A DNA stretch of 37,139 nt, from assembly GCA_020072765.1 (NCBI GenBank), contig JAIQGD010000055.1, positions 1 through 37,139 on the forward strand, given 5' to 3'. This DNA is from Terriglobia bacterium (lineage in GTDB: Bacteria > Acidobacteriota > Terriglobia > Acidiferrales > UBA7541). Shown piece by piece: positions 24,297 to 32,791 of this stretch (the first letter of the stretch is position 1; each line of letters starts with the position of its first letter). The notes below the pieces were generated by a model. That model saw only the letters and a list, made by a program, of their open reading frames with translations. It made no database searches and was not told the DNA's origin. The translations under genes and the position numbers were made by a program.

Positions 24297-25661
24297 TTAC
24301 TTCACCCAGACCGTCTTGATATTCATGAATTCGCGGATTCCGTAGACGCTCAGCTCCCGCCCGTATCCGGATCGCTTCACCCCGCCGAACGGAACACGGG
24401 GGTCCGAGGCTACCATTTGATTGATGAAGACCATTCCCGCGTCCAGTTCATTGGTGAAGCGTTCCTGCTCGTGCGCATCATTGGTCCAGGCGCTGGCGCC
24501 CAATCCAAACCGGGTGTCATTGGCGATGCGGATGGCGTCGTCAATATTCTTCACTCGGAACAGGGACGCGACCGGGCCGAAGAACTCCTCGCAATAGGCC
24601 GGGGAATTTTTCGGGACATCGGTGAGCACGGTGGGCAGGTAGAAATTGCCGGGGCGATCGGCGGGCTTGCCGCCGGTGAGAACCCGTGCTCCGGCCTGCA
24701 CCGACTTCTGCACATCGGCGTGGAGGGAGGTCACGGCGTCCGCGGTGGCCAGCGGCCCGACGTCGGTGCTCGCGTCGAAGGGATCCCCCAGGCGCAGCGA
24801 CTGCATGGCCGCGACAAACTCGCGTTCGAATTGATCCGCCACTTTCTCCGCCACAATGAAACGCTTGGCCGCAATGCAGGACTGGCCGTTGTTGGCCGTG
24901 CGCGCCTTCACCGCCGTGGCTACGGCGTCCGTGAGATTGGCGCTGGGCATCACGATGAACGGATCGCTGCCGCCCAGCTCCAGAACTACCTTCTTCACTC
25001 GCTTGGCCGCGCCCATGCCCACCTGGATGCCGGCATCTTCGCTGCCGGTCAGCGTGGCCGCGGCGATGCGGGGGTCGTCGAGGAGGCGATCGACTTTCGC
25101 CGATCCGATCAGCAGCGTTTGGAACGCCCCTTCGGGGAAACCGGCCCGGCGCAAAACGTCTTCAATCTTCAGCGCGCACTGCGGGACGTTGGAGGCGTGC
25201 TTGAGCAGGCCCACATTTCCGCCCATCAATCCCGGCGCAATGAACCGAAATACCTGCCAGAAGGGATAATTCCAGGGCATGACGACCAGGATGACTCCCA
25301 GCGGCTGGTAGCGAACAAAGCTTCGGCTGGCCGTCGTGGCGATCACTTCATCGGCCAGCATGCGCTCGGCGTGCTCGGCGTAGTAGCGGCAGGCCCAGGC
25401 GCACTTGGCGGCTTCGTCGACCGCCGAACGCAGCGTCTTTCCCATCTCGGTGGTCATGAGCACGGCGAGTTCGTTCTTTTCGCTTTCCAGGATGTCGCCG
25501 GCCTTTTTCATCATGCCGGCCCGCTCCGCGAAGGAAAGACTGCGGAATTTCGGAAAGGTCTGCACTGCCCGCTGGATCTTCTCTTCAATTTGAGAGTCGG
25601 ATATGGGCTCAAAACTCTTCACAAGCTGCCCGGTCGCCGGGTTCACTGTCGCGATGGCCAT
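24297..25661 (-). CDS. NAD(P)-dependent aldehyde dehydrogenase, succinate-semialdehyde (Sad/YneI) type
   Basis: A 454-residue aldehyde dehydrogenase close to the shorter Sad/YneI group: TVNPATGQLV at the N-terminus, MPWNYPFWQVFR with catalytic-pocket Asn131, general base Glu228 (VVLELGGSDPFIV), nucleophile Cys262 (NNGQSCIAAKRF), and EEFFGPVASLFRV and PFGGVKRSGYGRE near the end. It would oxidise a short semialdehyde such as succinate semialdehyde. ATG 25661 has AAGGA eight bases upstream; the GTG at 25667 is too close to it. It is the first gene of the catabolic operon, with a long leader of about 190 bases. Confidence 0.93.
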   Translation of the reverse strand: MAIATVNPATGQLVKSFEPISDSQIEEKIQRAVQTFPKFRSLSFAERAGMMKKAGDILESEKNELAVLMTTEMGKTLRSAVDEAAKCAWACRYYAEHAERMLADEVIATTASRSFVRYQPLGVILVVMPWNYPFWQVFRFIAPGLMGGNVGLLKHASNVPQCALKIEDVLRRAGFPEGAFQTLLIGSAKVDRLLDDPRIAAATLTGSEDAGIQVGMGAAKRVKKVVLELGGSDPFIVMPSANLTDAVATAVKARTANNGQSCIAAKRFIVAEKVADQFEREFVAAMQSLRLGDPFDASTDVGPLATADAVTSLHADVQKSVQAGARVLTGGKPADRPGNFYLPTVLTDVPKNSPAYCEEFFGPVASLFRVKNIDDAIRIANDTRFGLGASAWTNDAHEQERFTNELDAGMVFINQMVASDPRVPFGGVKRSGYGRELSVYGIREFMNIKTVWVK

Positions 25662-25857
25662 TTCCACGATCCTTGCTGGAGAATTTTTCCGTCCCTCTTC
25701 GAGAGAGACCGAGTTGGCTGCCCCGCATGTCCACCAGGGTGGCAGCGACGAAACAACAAACCATTAGGGCTGAAACAAATACCTATGGCCGAGGACCAGC
25801 TAAATTGCAGGAGGGTCCTTAAGTTAGCTTTGAAAATCTAGCCAACCGGCTCACTGG
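25662..25857 (-). promoter_or_regulatory. Long 5' leader of the catabolic operon
   Basis: About 190 untranslated bases between the predicted transcription start and the aldehyde dehydrogenase start codon. They can form a hairpin with arms GCTGCC (25717-25722) and GGCAGC (25741-25746) and a small CTCTTCGAGAG hairpin at about 25695-25705. I do not recognise a known riboswitch. Confidence 0.35.
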
Positions 25858-25867
25858 TACGACCAGT
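25853..25867. promoter_or_regulatory. FadR-type GntR operator
   Basis: A perfect palindrome ACTGGT-ACG-ACCAGT. Its core CTGGTACGACCAG is the same as in the E. coli fadB operator bound by FadR (ATCTGGTACGACCAGAT as I recall it) and fits the FadR-subfamily rule TNGTNNNACNA. It overlaps the -10 element and start site predicted for the aldehyde dehydrogenase operon, which encodes a FadR-subfamily regulator. Repression is inferred from this position. Confidence 0.75.
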
Positions 25868-25873
25868 ATACCA
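25865..25873 (-). promoter_or_regulatory. Extended -10 of the catabolic operon promoter
   Basis: On the minus strand TGGTATACT, i.e. TGn plus TATACT (five of six to consensus), preceded by an AT-rich spacer. A weak TGGAAC lies 18 bp upstream as a possible -35. The -10 overlaps the palindrome at 25853-25867. Confidence 0.5.
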
Positions 25874-26041
25874 CGAAAATAAATTTCAGTTCCAGGACAT
25901 CTATAAAAAGCTGAATCCGTCATTCAGGAAGCAAGGCGAGACTAGCGTTACCCGCTCGCAATTGCAACTTTTTTCAGGAATTAGCTGGAGCAAGTCAAGG
26001 ACTGTTCGAAAAGCGACATTGCAGCCATCGGCAAAATATCC

Positions 26042-26072
26042 TTGACAGGGGCCAGCTGTACGGTGGTACAGT
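26042..26072 (+). promoter_or_regulatory. Promoter of the TonB-dependent receptor, with a palindrome across the -10
   Basis: TTGACA at 26042-26047 (perfect), 19-bp spacer, and TACAGT at 26067-26072 preceded by TGG (extended -10). An inverted repeat CTGTAC-GGTG-GTACAG (26056-26071) covers the -10, as an operator would. It resembles the FadR-like site only in the GGTAC core, so it may belong to another regulator. The rest of the gap (25874-26041) is AT-rich with nothing else recognised. Confidence 0.5.
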
Positions 26073-26128
26073 CTCCGCATCACTCAGGGGAGTTTGGTCC
26101 AGTTTCAAAAAAATATCAGGAGGCGTGA

Positions 26129-29100
26129 ATGCGTGTCCTTGCATTAAACACCACGGTGCGGGTGAATGTACGGCGGGCGATGCAGGCCCTGGTTTTGAGT
26201 TTTGCGGCGCTGTTGCTGTGCCTGCCGGTTCTGGCGCAGAGCACAACGGGCCGAATTCTGGGCATTGTAACGGACCCCTCGGGCGCGGTTGTTGCGGGCG
26301 CCAAGGTGACGGTCACCGACGTACAACGCGGCGCGAAGCGCGAGCTGGTCACCGATGCCTCCGGGCAATACGTCGCCCCTAACCTGCCTCCCGGCCTGTA
26401 CACCGTGCGGGTCGAGGCCACCGGTTTTAAGGCTGCCGAGCGGCCGAACATTCAGCTGGAAGTGGCCAAGGACGTCAGCGTGGATATGGCGCTCGAGACG
26501 GGCGCCATCACGCAGACCGTCACGGTGACCGAACAGGTCCCGCTGCTGGATACGACGACCTCCACCCTAGGCGGCACGCTCAGCAACGAGCAGATCAACG
26601 ACCTGCCCCTGAATGGACGCAACTACCAAAACCTGCTGCAGCTGCGCCCCGCCGTGGTGCGCTACCCCGGAGGCGGATTTTCGACCACCAGCACGAACGG
26701 CCTGCGCGCGGAAGACAACGCCTATGTGATCGAGGGCCTGTTCAATAGCGAACCCTACTCCGGCCAGGGCATCATCAATGGCGCCGGCATCGTCGGCGAC
26801 TCGGCCACGATCCTGCCTATCGACGCCATCCAGGAATTCAACCTGATCGAAAATCCCCCGGCGGAATACGGCTGGAAGCCCGGCGCCATCGTGAACGTGG
26901 CGCTGAAGTCTGGCACCAACAGCCTCCACGGCGCCGCGTACGCGTTCGGCCGGGACGACGCCTTCGACGCCCGCAACTACTTCAATCCGGCGCCGAATCC
27001 GAAAACTACTGCGCTGGAGCAATTCGGCGGGGCTGTGGGCGGCCCGATCGTCAAGGACAAACTGTTCTTCTTCGGCAGCTACGAGGGCCAGCGCTACCTC
27101 CTGGGCAATACTTTTGGGGTGACCACCCCGGTGACGACCACCTTGGGGGGAGACCCGGCCAACAGTATTCCGGACGCAATCCATAACTTGCTGGCGAATG
27201 ATGTGTCGATCAGTCTGGTAAGCCAGAAGATCTCGGGCTGCACGGTGACGGGATCGTACCCAACAGAAGTGACCACGTGCAACGGCACGGGTTTCCCGAC
27301 CAACACATCGGGATCAACTGGCATCGTACAAGGCTTCCCCAACGACGCAAAAACCGACGACGCTCTGGGCAAGGTTGATTATCACGTGAACGACCGCCAC
27401 ACCATCAGCGGCATGTATTTCTTCGGAAACAACTCGGGCATTGCCGAGGACTTCCCCGAACTGCAAGCGAACTGGCGCAGCTTGATTCACACCCGCGCGC
27501 AAGTGGCCGGTGGAAGCTGGGTATGGACTCCCAGTGCCCGCTGGGTGAACGAAGCCCGCGTCGGGTACAGCCGCCTCTATCAGCCCACCAAGCCCGGCGA
27601 CCTGAATGTGGACCCGATGGCCGCCTATGGACTGAATACCGGGATACCGTTTGGCCCGCTGACGGGCGGCCTGCCCCGCATCAGTTTTGGGCCCTTCTTC
27701 CAGGGTTTGGGCGGCTTTAAATGGCCCAAGATTCAAGGGCCGGACACGATCATCCAGTTCACTGACCACATTTCGTATAGCCGCGGCAAACACGCACTGA
27801 AGTTCGGCGGCGAGGTTCACCGTGACGGCGCGAACGGCGGCGCGTTTGGGAATGCGCGAGGCAGCTTCAAATTCCTCGGCGACGGTGCCTATCTCGGCTC
27901 CAGCGCCCTGGAAGATTTCTTCGCGGGCTACCCGACGGTCGCCAGCGTCATGGCCGGCAATCCCACGTTCCACCTGAGCAACTGGGCCTATGCGCTGTTC
28001 GTGCAGGACGACATCCGGCTTACGCGGCGGCTGACCGTCAATCTCGGGCTGCGCTATGAGCTGAATACCGTCCTCAAGGAACAAAACAACCTGCTCGGCA
28101 ACTTCGATCCGAACCTCGGGCTGGTCCAGGTGGGCAAGCAGATCAACGCTCCCTACAATGGCAACCATCTGAACTTCGCGCCGCGCGTCGGCTTTGCGTG
28201 GGATCCCACGGGCACGGGCAAGACCGTGATCCGCGGAGGCGGCGGTCTGGTGTACGAATTCGTGAACTGGCAGGCGCTTCTCGCGTTCAACAACAGCTTT
28301 GGGCTCAATACCATTCCCACCGGCTTTCAGGGAGTGCAACCCGGCGGTGGAACGATCCAAGCTGGCAACCTGACCCAATTCCCAGGCCAATGGGATACCG
28401 GCCCGGTCTTCACAAATATTACCCCCAGCAGCTTGAGTTGCGACCCGAATACGGCGAATCCCTGCGCGGTTTTGGGCGTGGACCCCAAGCTCACGACACC
28501 CTATGTCGCAAACTGGACTTTGAATATCCAGCATGCCTTTACGCCGAACGTGTCGCTGGAAGTGGCGTACGTAGGCAACCATGGCTTCAACCTGACGGGA
28601 ATCCACGACCTCAACCAACCCAAGGTTGGTTCGGGGTGGCCGGCGGCGCTCATCGCTAGTTGCGTCAGCTCCGGTTACGATCCCAACGTCTGTCAGCCTG
28701 ATGGTGGCGCGGAGCAGGCCAGCCAGCCCTACAGCGCGAAGTTCCCTTTCCTGAGCAATATTTTCCAGATGGGGAACATCTACAAATCCAACTATAACGG
28801 TCTGCAGACTACCCTCACGGCGCGTAATTGGCATGGGGTCAGCGCCGTGGCCGGGTACACATACTCACACGCTCTTGACGATGTAGGGGCGAACTGGCAC
28901 TTCGGGTACGGAGTTGGATTGCCTCTGGACTCCTACAACACGGGCCGGGAGTACGCTACGAGCGACTGGGACATGCGCCACAGATTTACGCTGTCCCTCA
29001 CCTACGCGATTCCCGGAAGAAAGTCGTTCGCGCAGATGCTGGAAGGGTGGCAACTCACTTCGATTGTGACCCTGAACAGCGCCCAGCCCTGGGGAGCCAT

Positions 29101-29701
29101 TGATTTGGGAACGGATACCGCCGGAACGGGCAACTTGCCTTTCAACCCGCCGGCCACCAGCCCCAATCGCTGGGACTTCTTCGGGAATCGCAATGACTTC
29201 CGGTCCGGCCCGACGGCAATTCCCTACTTTGCCGGAGCCAGCAACGCTGCCTGTACTGCAAAAGCCCTGGCCCTGGATGGAGGCTCCGCAGGTGCGGCTA
29301 CTGCCGCACTCAACCTGTGGGGCTGCTACGCCAAGGGCAGTTCGATCATGATTCCTCCGGCGCTGGGAACCTTCGGCACGATGCAGCGCAATGCTTTCCC
29401 GGACTCCGGCTTCCGCAACTGGGACTTCTCGGTCCAGAAGAAGTGGAAGTTCACGGAGCGGTTCAGCGCTCAGTTCCGCGCCGAACTCTTCAACATTCTC
29501 AACCACCCCAACTTCGCCAATCCGTATGGCGGACAAAATGGCCTGGGTCTCAACGATCCGTCGGTACCGGCACCGGCCATAGCCCCGGGAGTACAAGGGT
29601 TCGGCTGCGGCTGCGTGACACCGGACGTGGCGGCCGTCAACCCGATCATCGGATCGGGAGGCTCCCGAGCCGTGCAGTTGAGCCTGAAGCTGGTGTTCTA
29701 A
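26129..29701 (+). CDS. Oar-like TonB-dependent outer-membrane receptor
   Basis: An 1190-residue outer-membrane protein. Signal peptide to about Ala36 (CLPVLAQS). Residues about 42-125 are a carboxypeptidase-regulatory-like domain (GRILGIVTDPSGAVVAGAKV, GLYTVRVEATGFK); a plug domain follows (about 130-260, with LPLNGRNYQNLLQLRPAV); the remainder is a large beta-barrel ending in the aromatic VQLSLKLVF typical of outer-membrane proteins. Such Oar-like receptors are abundant in Acidobacteriota and may import plant or microbial oligomers, but the ligand cannot be told. ATG 26129 has a perfect AGGAGG five bases upstream. It is divergent from the catabolic operon and followed by a strong terminator, so it is monocistronic. 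Confidence 0.95.
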   Translation: MRVLALNTTVRVNVRRAMQALVLSFAALLLCLPVLAQSTTGRILGIVTDPSGAVVAGAKVTVTDVQRGAKRELVTDASGQYVAPNLPPGLYTVRVEATGFKAAERPNIQLEVAKDVSVDMALETGAITQTVTVTEQVPLLDTTTSTLGGTLSNEQINDLPLNGRNYQNLLQLRPAVVRYPGGGFSTTSTNGLRAEDNAYVIEGLFNSEPYSGQGIINGAGIVGDSATILPIDAIQEFNLIENPPAEYGWKPGAIVNVALKSGTNSLHGAAYAFGRDDAFDARNYFNPAPNPKTTALEQFGGAVGGPIVKDKLFFFGSYEGQRYLLGNTFGVTTPVTTTLGGDPANSIPDAIHNLLANDVSISLVSQKISGCTVTGSYPTEVTTCNGTGFPTNTSGSTGIVQGFPNDAKTDDALGKVDYHVNDRHTISGMYFFGNNSGIAEDFPELQANWRSLIHTRAQVAGGSWVWTPSARWVNEARVGYSRLYQPTKPGDLNVDPMAAYGLNTGIPFGPLTGGLPRISFGPFFQGLGGFKWPKIQGPDTIIQFTDHISYSRGKHALKFGGEVHRDGANGGAFGNARGSFKFLGDGAYLGSSALEDFFAGYPTVASVMAGNPTFHLSNWAYALFVQDDIRLTRRLTVNLGLRYELNTVLKEQNNLLGNFDPNLGLVQVGKQINAPYNGNHLNFAPRVGFAWDPTGTGKTVIRGGGGLVYEFVNWQALLAFNNSFGLNTIPTGFQGVQPGGGTIQAGNLTQFPGQWDTGPVFTNITPSSLSCDPNTANPCAVLGVDPKLTTPYVANWTLNIQHAFTPNVSLEVAYVGNHGFNLTGIHDLNQPKVGSGWPAALIASCVSSGYDPNVCQPDGGAEQASQPYSAKFPFLSNIFQMGNIYKSNYNGLQTTLTARNWHGVSAVAGYTYSHALDDVGANWHFGYGVGLPLDSYNTGREYATSDWDMRHRFTLSLTYAIPGRKSFAQMLEGWQLTSIVTLNSAQPWGAIDLGTDTAGTGNLPFNPPATSPNRWDFFGNRNDFRSGPTAIPYFAGASNAACTAKALALDGGSAGAATAALNLWGCYAKGSSIMIPPALGTFGTMQRNAFPDSGFRNWDFSVQKKWKFTERFSAQFRAELFNILNHPNFANPYGGQNGLGLNDPSVPAPAIAPGVQGFGCGCVTPDVAAVNPIIGSGGSRAVQLSLKLVF

Positions 29702-29726
29702 TCGCTGCTGAGTCTGCGTAGTGCCA

Positions 29727-29757
29727 GGGGCCAGGCCATCGCCTGGCCCCTTCGCAT
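29727..29757 (+). terminator. Terminator hairpin after the TonB-dependent receptor
   Basis: Perfect 10-bp GC-rich stem GGGGCCAGGC/GCCTGGCCCC with a CATC loop, followed by TTCGCATTTCT, starting 25 bases after the stop codon. Confidence 0.75.
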
Positions 29758-29822
29758 TTCTAGGCGCTTCTGGGAGGCGTTCAGAGTCTGAAGCTGAGAT
29801 TGGAAGTTGAGTTGAGGGAACA

Positions 29823-29873
29823 GCCGCGGAAGGCGGCGCTACATAGCGCCGGCGTCCCGCCGGCTCTTTTACA
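29823..29873 (+). repeat. Two fused tailed palindromes
   Basis: First unit: GCCGC-GGAAG-GCGGC plus tail GCTACA (29823-29843). Second unit: GCCGGC-GTCCC-GCCGGC plus tail TCTTTTACA (29848-29873). Stems differ but the plan, GC stem followed by a tail ending in ACA, is shared. The 396-bp gap 29702-30097 holds the terminator, these units, the copies at 29896 and 30010, and no gene I can support. Confidence 0.55.
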
Positions 29874-29895
29874 GTGCGCCCGAACCACACAAAAT

Positions 29896-29930
29896 CGCTG
29901 GTCCCGCCTCGCGGGACCAGCGCTACAAAA
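29896..29930 (+). repeat. Tailed palindromic repeat (CTACAAAA tail)
   Basis: Perfect 12-bp arms CGCTGGTCCCGC/GCGGGACCAGCG with a CTC loop, followed by CTACAAAA. It closely matches the copy at 32792-32827. Confidence 0.7.
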
Positions 29931-30009
29931 CCGGGCGTTCCTCGCCAAGCTTTGCGAGAGTCCCAACGGTCTGTTGGATGGATGTCAGCAGAGCCGGAAG
30001 CGCTCCAGG

Positions 30010-30045
30010 TTTTGTATAGGCCAGTCCCGGTGTGCGGGACCGGGC
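30010..30045 (-). repeat. Tailed palindrome in reverse orientation
   Basis: TTTTGTA (30010-30016, reverse of the TACAAAA tail) is followed by a stem GTCCCG/CGGGAC (30024-30040). Degenerate, but it reads as an inverted copy of the 29896 element. Confidence 0.4.
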
Positions 30046-30097
30046 AGGTCTCACTCTAGCTGCTGAAGTTCCCTACCGCCTCTTCTTCAGCACGCTG

Positions 30098-31621
30098 TTA
30101 AGGCGCTGGCTCCAGATCGCCTCGCCACCATCGCGCGGAATAGACGATCACCGCGGCGGCCAGCCATCCGGCGGCGTACATCGGCTGCGCCTTCCACCGG
30201 AAGATCGCCGAATGCATCATGCCGAACCAGGAAAACACGGATGCGACCAGGCACCATACGGCGGCGCGGCCGAAGTTCCGGTCGATGACCTCGGTGATGA
30301 CCGCCGCGACGACCAGCACCAGAAACAGGAAGCCGTTGCCCAGCCCCTGCAAAGACGACCAGTAGATCGAGCTGTTCAGCGCCGCTTGCACCGCGGGATT
30401 CGCGGCGGAAAGCTTCAGCGCGGGAAGCGCGGAGTTCACCGCCGCGGATACCACCGCCCCCGTCGGCAAAACGAGACCGAGAAGCAGCGCGCTCAGATAC
30501 TTGCGGTCGACGCGGCGCAAAGCCGCCAGCCCTACGCCCACCGAGACGTAGGCGATCATGGCCGCCAGAATGGGCCACGGGAAGAGCTGGGCGATGAAGA
30601 TCGTCAGCCCGCTGGTGACCACGAGCAGGAAGATAACGGGCGTCCAGAGGGCGAAGCTGATGCGCGCTCCCATGGCCTTGTAGGGCGGGTGCATGGCGTA
30701 GACCACGGGGGTGATGACGCTGCCCGCGACGCCGCACAGCAGTGTGCCCAGGCCATCCCACGCCACCACGCTGCGCACGTCGTAGTTGTCTCCTGCGGCC
30801 GCGGCTCCCTCCACGGAAGCGATATCCTGCAGGATCTGGTAGATGGCCATGGGCGCAATCACGGAAAGATACGGCACCGCCAGGCCCAGCGCCCGCAACG
30901 GCCCCAGCGAAGCCACGAACGGCGCCCCCAGCGACAATCCCGGCCACGCGGGACGCACATACCCGATGCCGAGCCCTACGGCCAGCGGAATGATCCACGC
31001 GGCGATAAACGGCGGGATTCTCCATCGCGTGATGGGCACGTTGCCCAGGACGCTGGCCGCCACGATGACCAGCGCCACCAGGCCCACCAGTGGCTGATCG
31101 AACACGCGCTGCAGCAGCATCAGGGCGAGGTAGCTATACATGGCGGCCGCGAACACGGTGATCGAGGCGGGCACGGGGATGAACCGCCGGAAGGCCGCCG
31201 CGAAAGGCGCCGCCACCAGCTTGATGATGCCGGTCCACGCGACCGCCGCCGCTCCCACCCGCCACGCAAGAAGTTCGTCATGCGTCTGGAGGTAGACGGG
31301 AACCATGATGGCCAAGGTGTAGGAGATGATCGCGGGGACATTATTGCCGTAGACGTGAGCGGTCACGTCCGCGCGGCCTTCCGTTCTGCGCAGGCTGACC
31401 GCCAGCCAGGTCAGGCCGGCCGACCCGACAAAGAACCCCAGCGCGTATCCGGGCAGAAGGTGGGCAATGCTGAACTCGCGGGAAATTCCCAGCGGTGCCA
31501 GCAGGAACACAGGAATGATCATCTGGGCGATGTTGAAGCCCACCTGCGCAACGGTGGCGTCGATATCCCCGCGTTCCGGGGCCCACCATCGGGGCGATCT
31601 CGAGATCTGGTCGGCTGCCAT
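30098..31621 (-). CDS. NCS2-like membrane permease (xanthine/uracil or guanine permease type)
   Basis: A 507-residue polytopic membrane protein with about 12-14 hydrophobic segments. The segment around 270-310 (IASVEGAAAAGDNYDVRSVVAWDG, then GTLLCGVAGSVITPVVYAMHPPYKAMGAR) resembles the family motif region of NCS2 nucleobase permeases and AzgA, with the usual Gly-Asp and Tyr-x-x-Met-Gly-Ala elements. It is thus a likely proton- or sodium-coupled importer of a small planar molecule. I chose ATG 31621 (MAADQISRSPRW), with GAAGGGA upstream; the frame extends to 31696 without support. It follows the decarboxylase-like gene by 40 bp, so it may take up that enzyme's substrate. Distant from typical members, hence medium certainty on substrate class. 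Confidence 0.78.
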   Translation of the reverse strand: MAADQISRSPRWWAPERGDIDATVAQVGFNIAQMIIPVFLLAPLGISREFSIAHLLPGYALGFFVGSAGLTWLAVSLRRTEGRADVTAHVYGNNVPAIISYTLAIMVPVYLQTHDELLAWRVGAAAVAWTGIIKLVAAPFAAAFRRFIPVPASITVFAAAMYSYLALMLLQRVFDQPLVGLVALVIVAASVLGNVPITRWRIPPFIAAWIIPLAVGLGIGYVRPAWPGLSLGAPFVASLGPLRALGLAVPYLSVIAPMAIYQILQDIASVEGAAAAGDNYDVRSVVAWDGLGTLLCGVAGSVITPVVYAMHPPYKAMGARISFALWTPVIFLLVVTSGLTIFIAQLFPWPILAAMIAYVSVGVGLAALRRVDRKYLSALLLGLVLPTGAVVSAAVNSALPALKLSAANPAVQAALNSSIYWSSLQGLGNGFLFLVLVVAAVITEVIDRNFGRAAVWCLVASVFSWFGMMHSAIFRWKAQPMYAAGWLAAAVIVYSARWWRGDLEPAP

Positions 31622-31661
31622 GGCGAATCCCTTCAGTGCGGGATGAAAACGGTCCGGCCGC

Positions 31662-32654
31662 TCAAATCTTGAATGACTCCAAGGTCCCCGGGGCAAACAG
31701 CTCCCGCGGCGTCAACTGGCGCTTCGAGAGGCCCTGCTCGTAGTGATACCGGAGAAAGGTATCGAGCGTGCGCACGTTGGGCTCAAACCCGTAGGGCCAG
31801 AAATCCTCGCCCATCATGGCGCGGGTTTCCTCCACGTGCCGGAGGAGCCAGGGGAGCATGAATTTCAGCGCCGAGGTGTAATACAGGTCGTGGTAGACCT
31901 CCTGCTGCGCCAGCGCAAACGCTTTGCACAGCGATTGCGCCACCCAGGGATTCTTTTGGTAGACCTCGCGGCGGATCACCACGGTGTGCATGATGGGGAA
32001 AATGCGCGTCTTGAGGAAGTAGGCGCGCTCCACCGATTCGTAATCTTCGAACAGGCGCTTCACAGTTCCGGAGCCACGCGTGAAGGTCGAGGGCGTCGGC
32101 GCGGTATAGATCGCGTCGATCTGGCCGCCATCGAGCATCGCGGCGAGCGTGGAGGTCTCGGGAATCGGCTGCAAGCGAATGTCGGCGGGCAGCGAGAGCG
32201 GGAGTTTTTCAAAGCGTCCCGGCTGCTCGAGCCCGCCGTTGAAATAGGAGACGCTCTTGACCGGGACGTTGTACTCGTCGCTGAGCATGCCGCGAATCCA
32301 GACCCCGGCGGTCATCTGGTATTCGGGGGTGCCCACGCGCTTGCCGATCAGGTCCTTCGGCTCCCGAATGCCGCTGTTGCGGTTGATGTAGATGCAGGAG
32401 TGCCGGAAGAACCGCGAGGGGAACACGGGAATGGCAATGAAGGCAGGCGGCTCGGAAAACAGGGAGAGCACGTAGGAGGACAGCGACATTTCCGCGATGT
32501 CGAACTCCTGATGCCGGAGCATGCGGAAAAAGACTTCCTCGACGGGGAGGCTCAGGCAGGTGAGCTGGATTCCATCGATGGGAATGCGGTCATCGAGAAG
32601 CGCGCGCGTGCGATCGTAATTGCAGCAGGCCATGGACAACGGAAGCTTGGGCAT
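31662..32654 (-). CDS. 4,5-Dihydroxyphthalate decarboxylase-like protein
   Basis: A 330-residue protein with the type-2 periplasmic-binding-protein-like fold of the Pht5/4,5-dihydroxyphthalate decarboxylase group: KLPLSMACCNYDRTRALLDD at the N-terminus, FDIAEMSLSSYVL, IYINRNSGI with DLIGKRVGTPEYQMTAGVWIRG in the centre, and DAIYTAPTPSTF. There is no signal peptide, which fits a cytoplasmic enzyme rather than a transport binding protein. Database annotations use this name loosely, so the reaction is not certain. ATG 32654 is preceded by GGGGAAA. It lies 40 bp before the permease and is separated from the cytochrome gene by a 186-bp gap with a palindromic repeat. Confidence 0.8.
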   Translation of the reverse strand: MPKLPLSMACCNYDRTRALLDDRIPIDGIQLTCLSLPVEEVFFRMLRHQEFDIAEMSLSSYVLSLFSEPPAFIAIPVFPSRFFRHSCIYINRNSGIREPKDLIGKRVGTPEYQMTAGVWIRGMLSDEYNVPVKSVSYFNGGLEQPGRFEKLPLSLPADIRLQPIPETSTLAAMLDGGQIDAIYTAPTPSTFTRGSGTVKRLFEDYESVERAYFLKTRIFPIMHTVVIRREVYQKNPWVAQSLCKAFALAQQEVYHDLYYTSALKFMLPWLLRHVEETRAMMGEDFWPYGFEPNVRTLDTFLRYHYEQGLSKRQLTPRELFAPGTLESFKI

Positions 32655-32791
32655 TAGCGTTTCCCCGGCTGTGGTCGAAGAGGCTCGGCGGTGATCATTC
32701 CGCACCCATCAGGCTGCTAGAGATTACACGGAAAGCATTCCCTGGGGAAGAGTCACGAAGGCGCGCCGGTGCATAGGCCGACGCGGCATCT

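Noticed and set aside
25901-26246. Short minus-strand frames before the TonB receptor (60 and 83 codons)
   Set aside because: They cross the receptor's promoter and start region, lack ribosome sites and show no domain.
29823-30045. CRISPR array
   Set aside because: The repeats are hairpins of differing sequence with irregular spacing, not identical direct repeats separated by uniform spacers, and there is no cas gene in the window.
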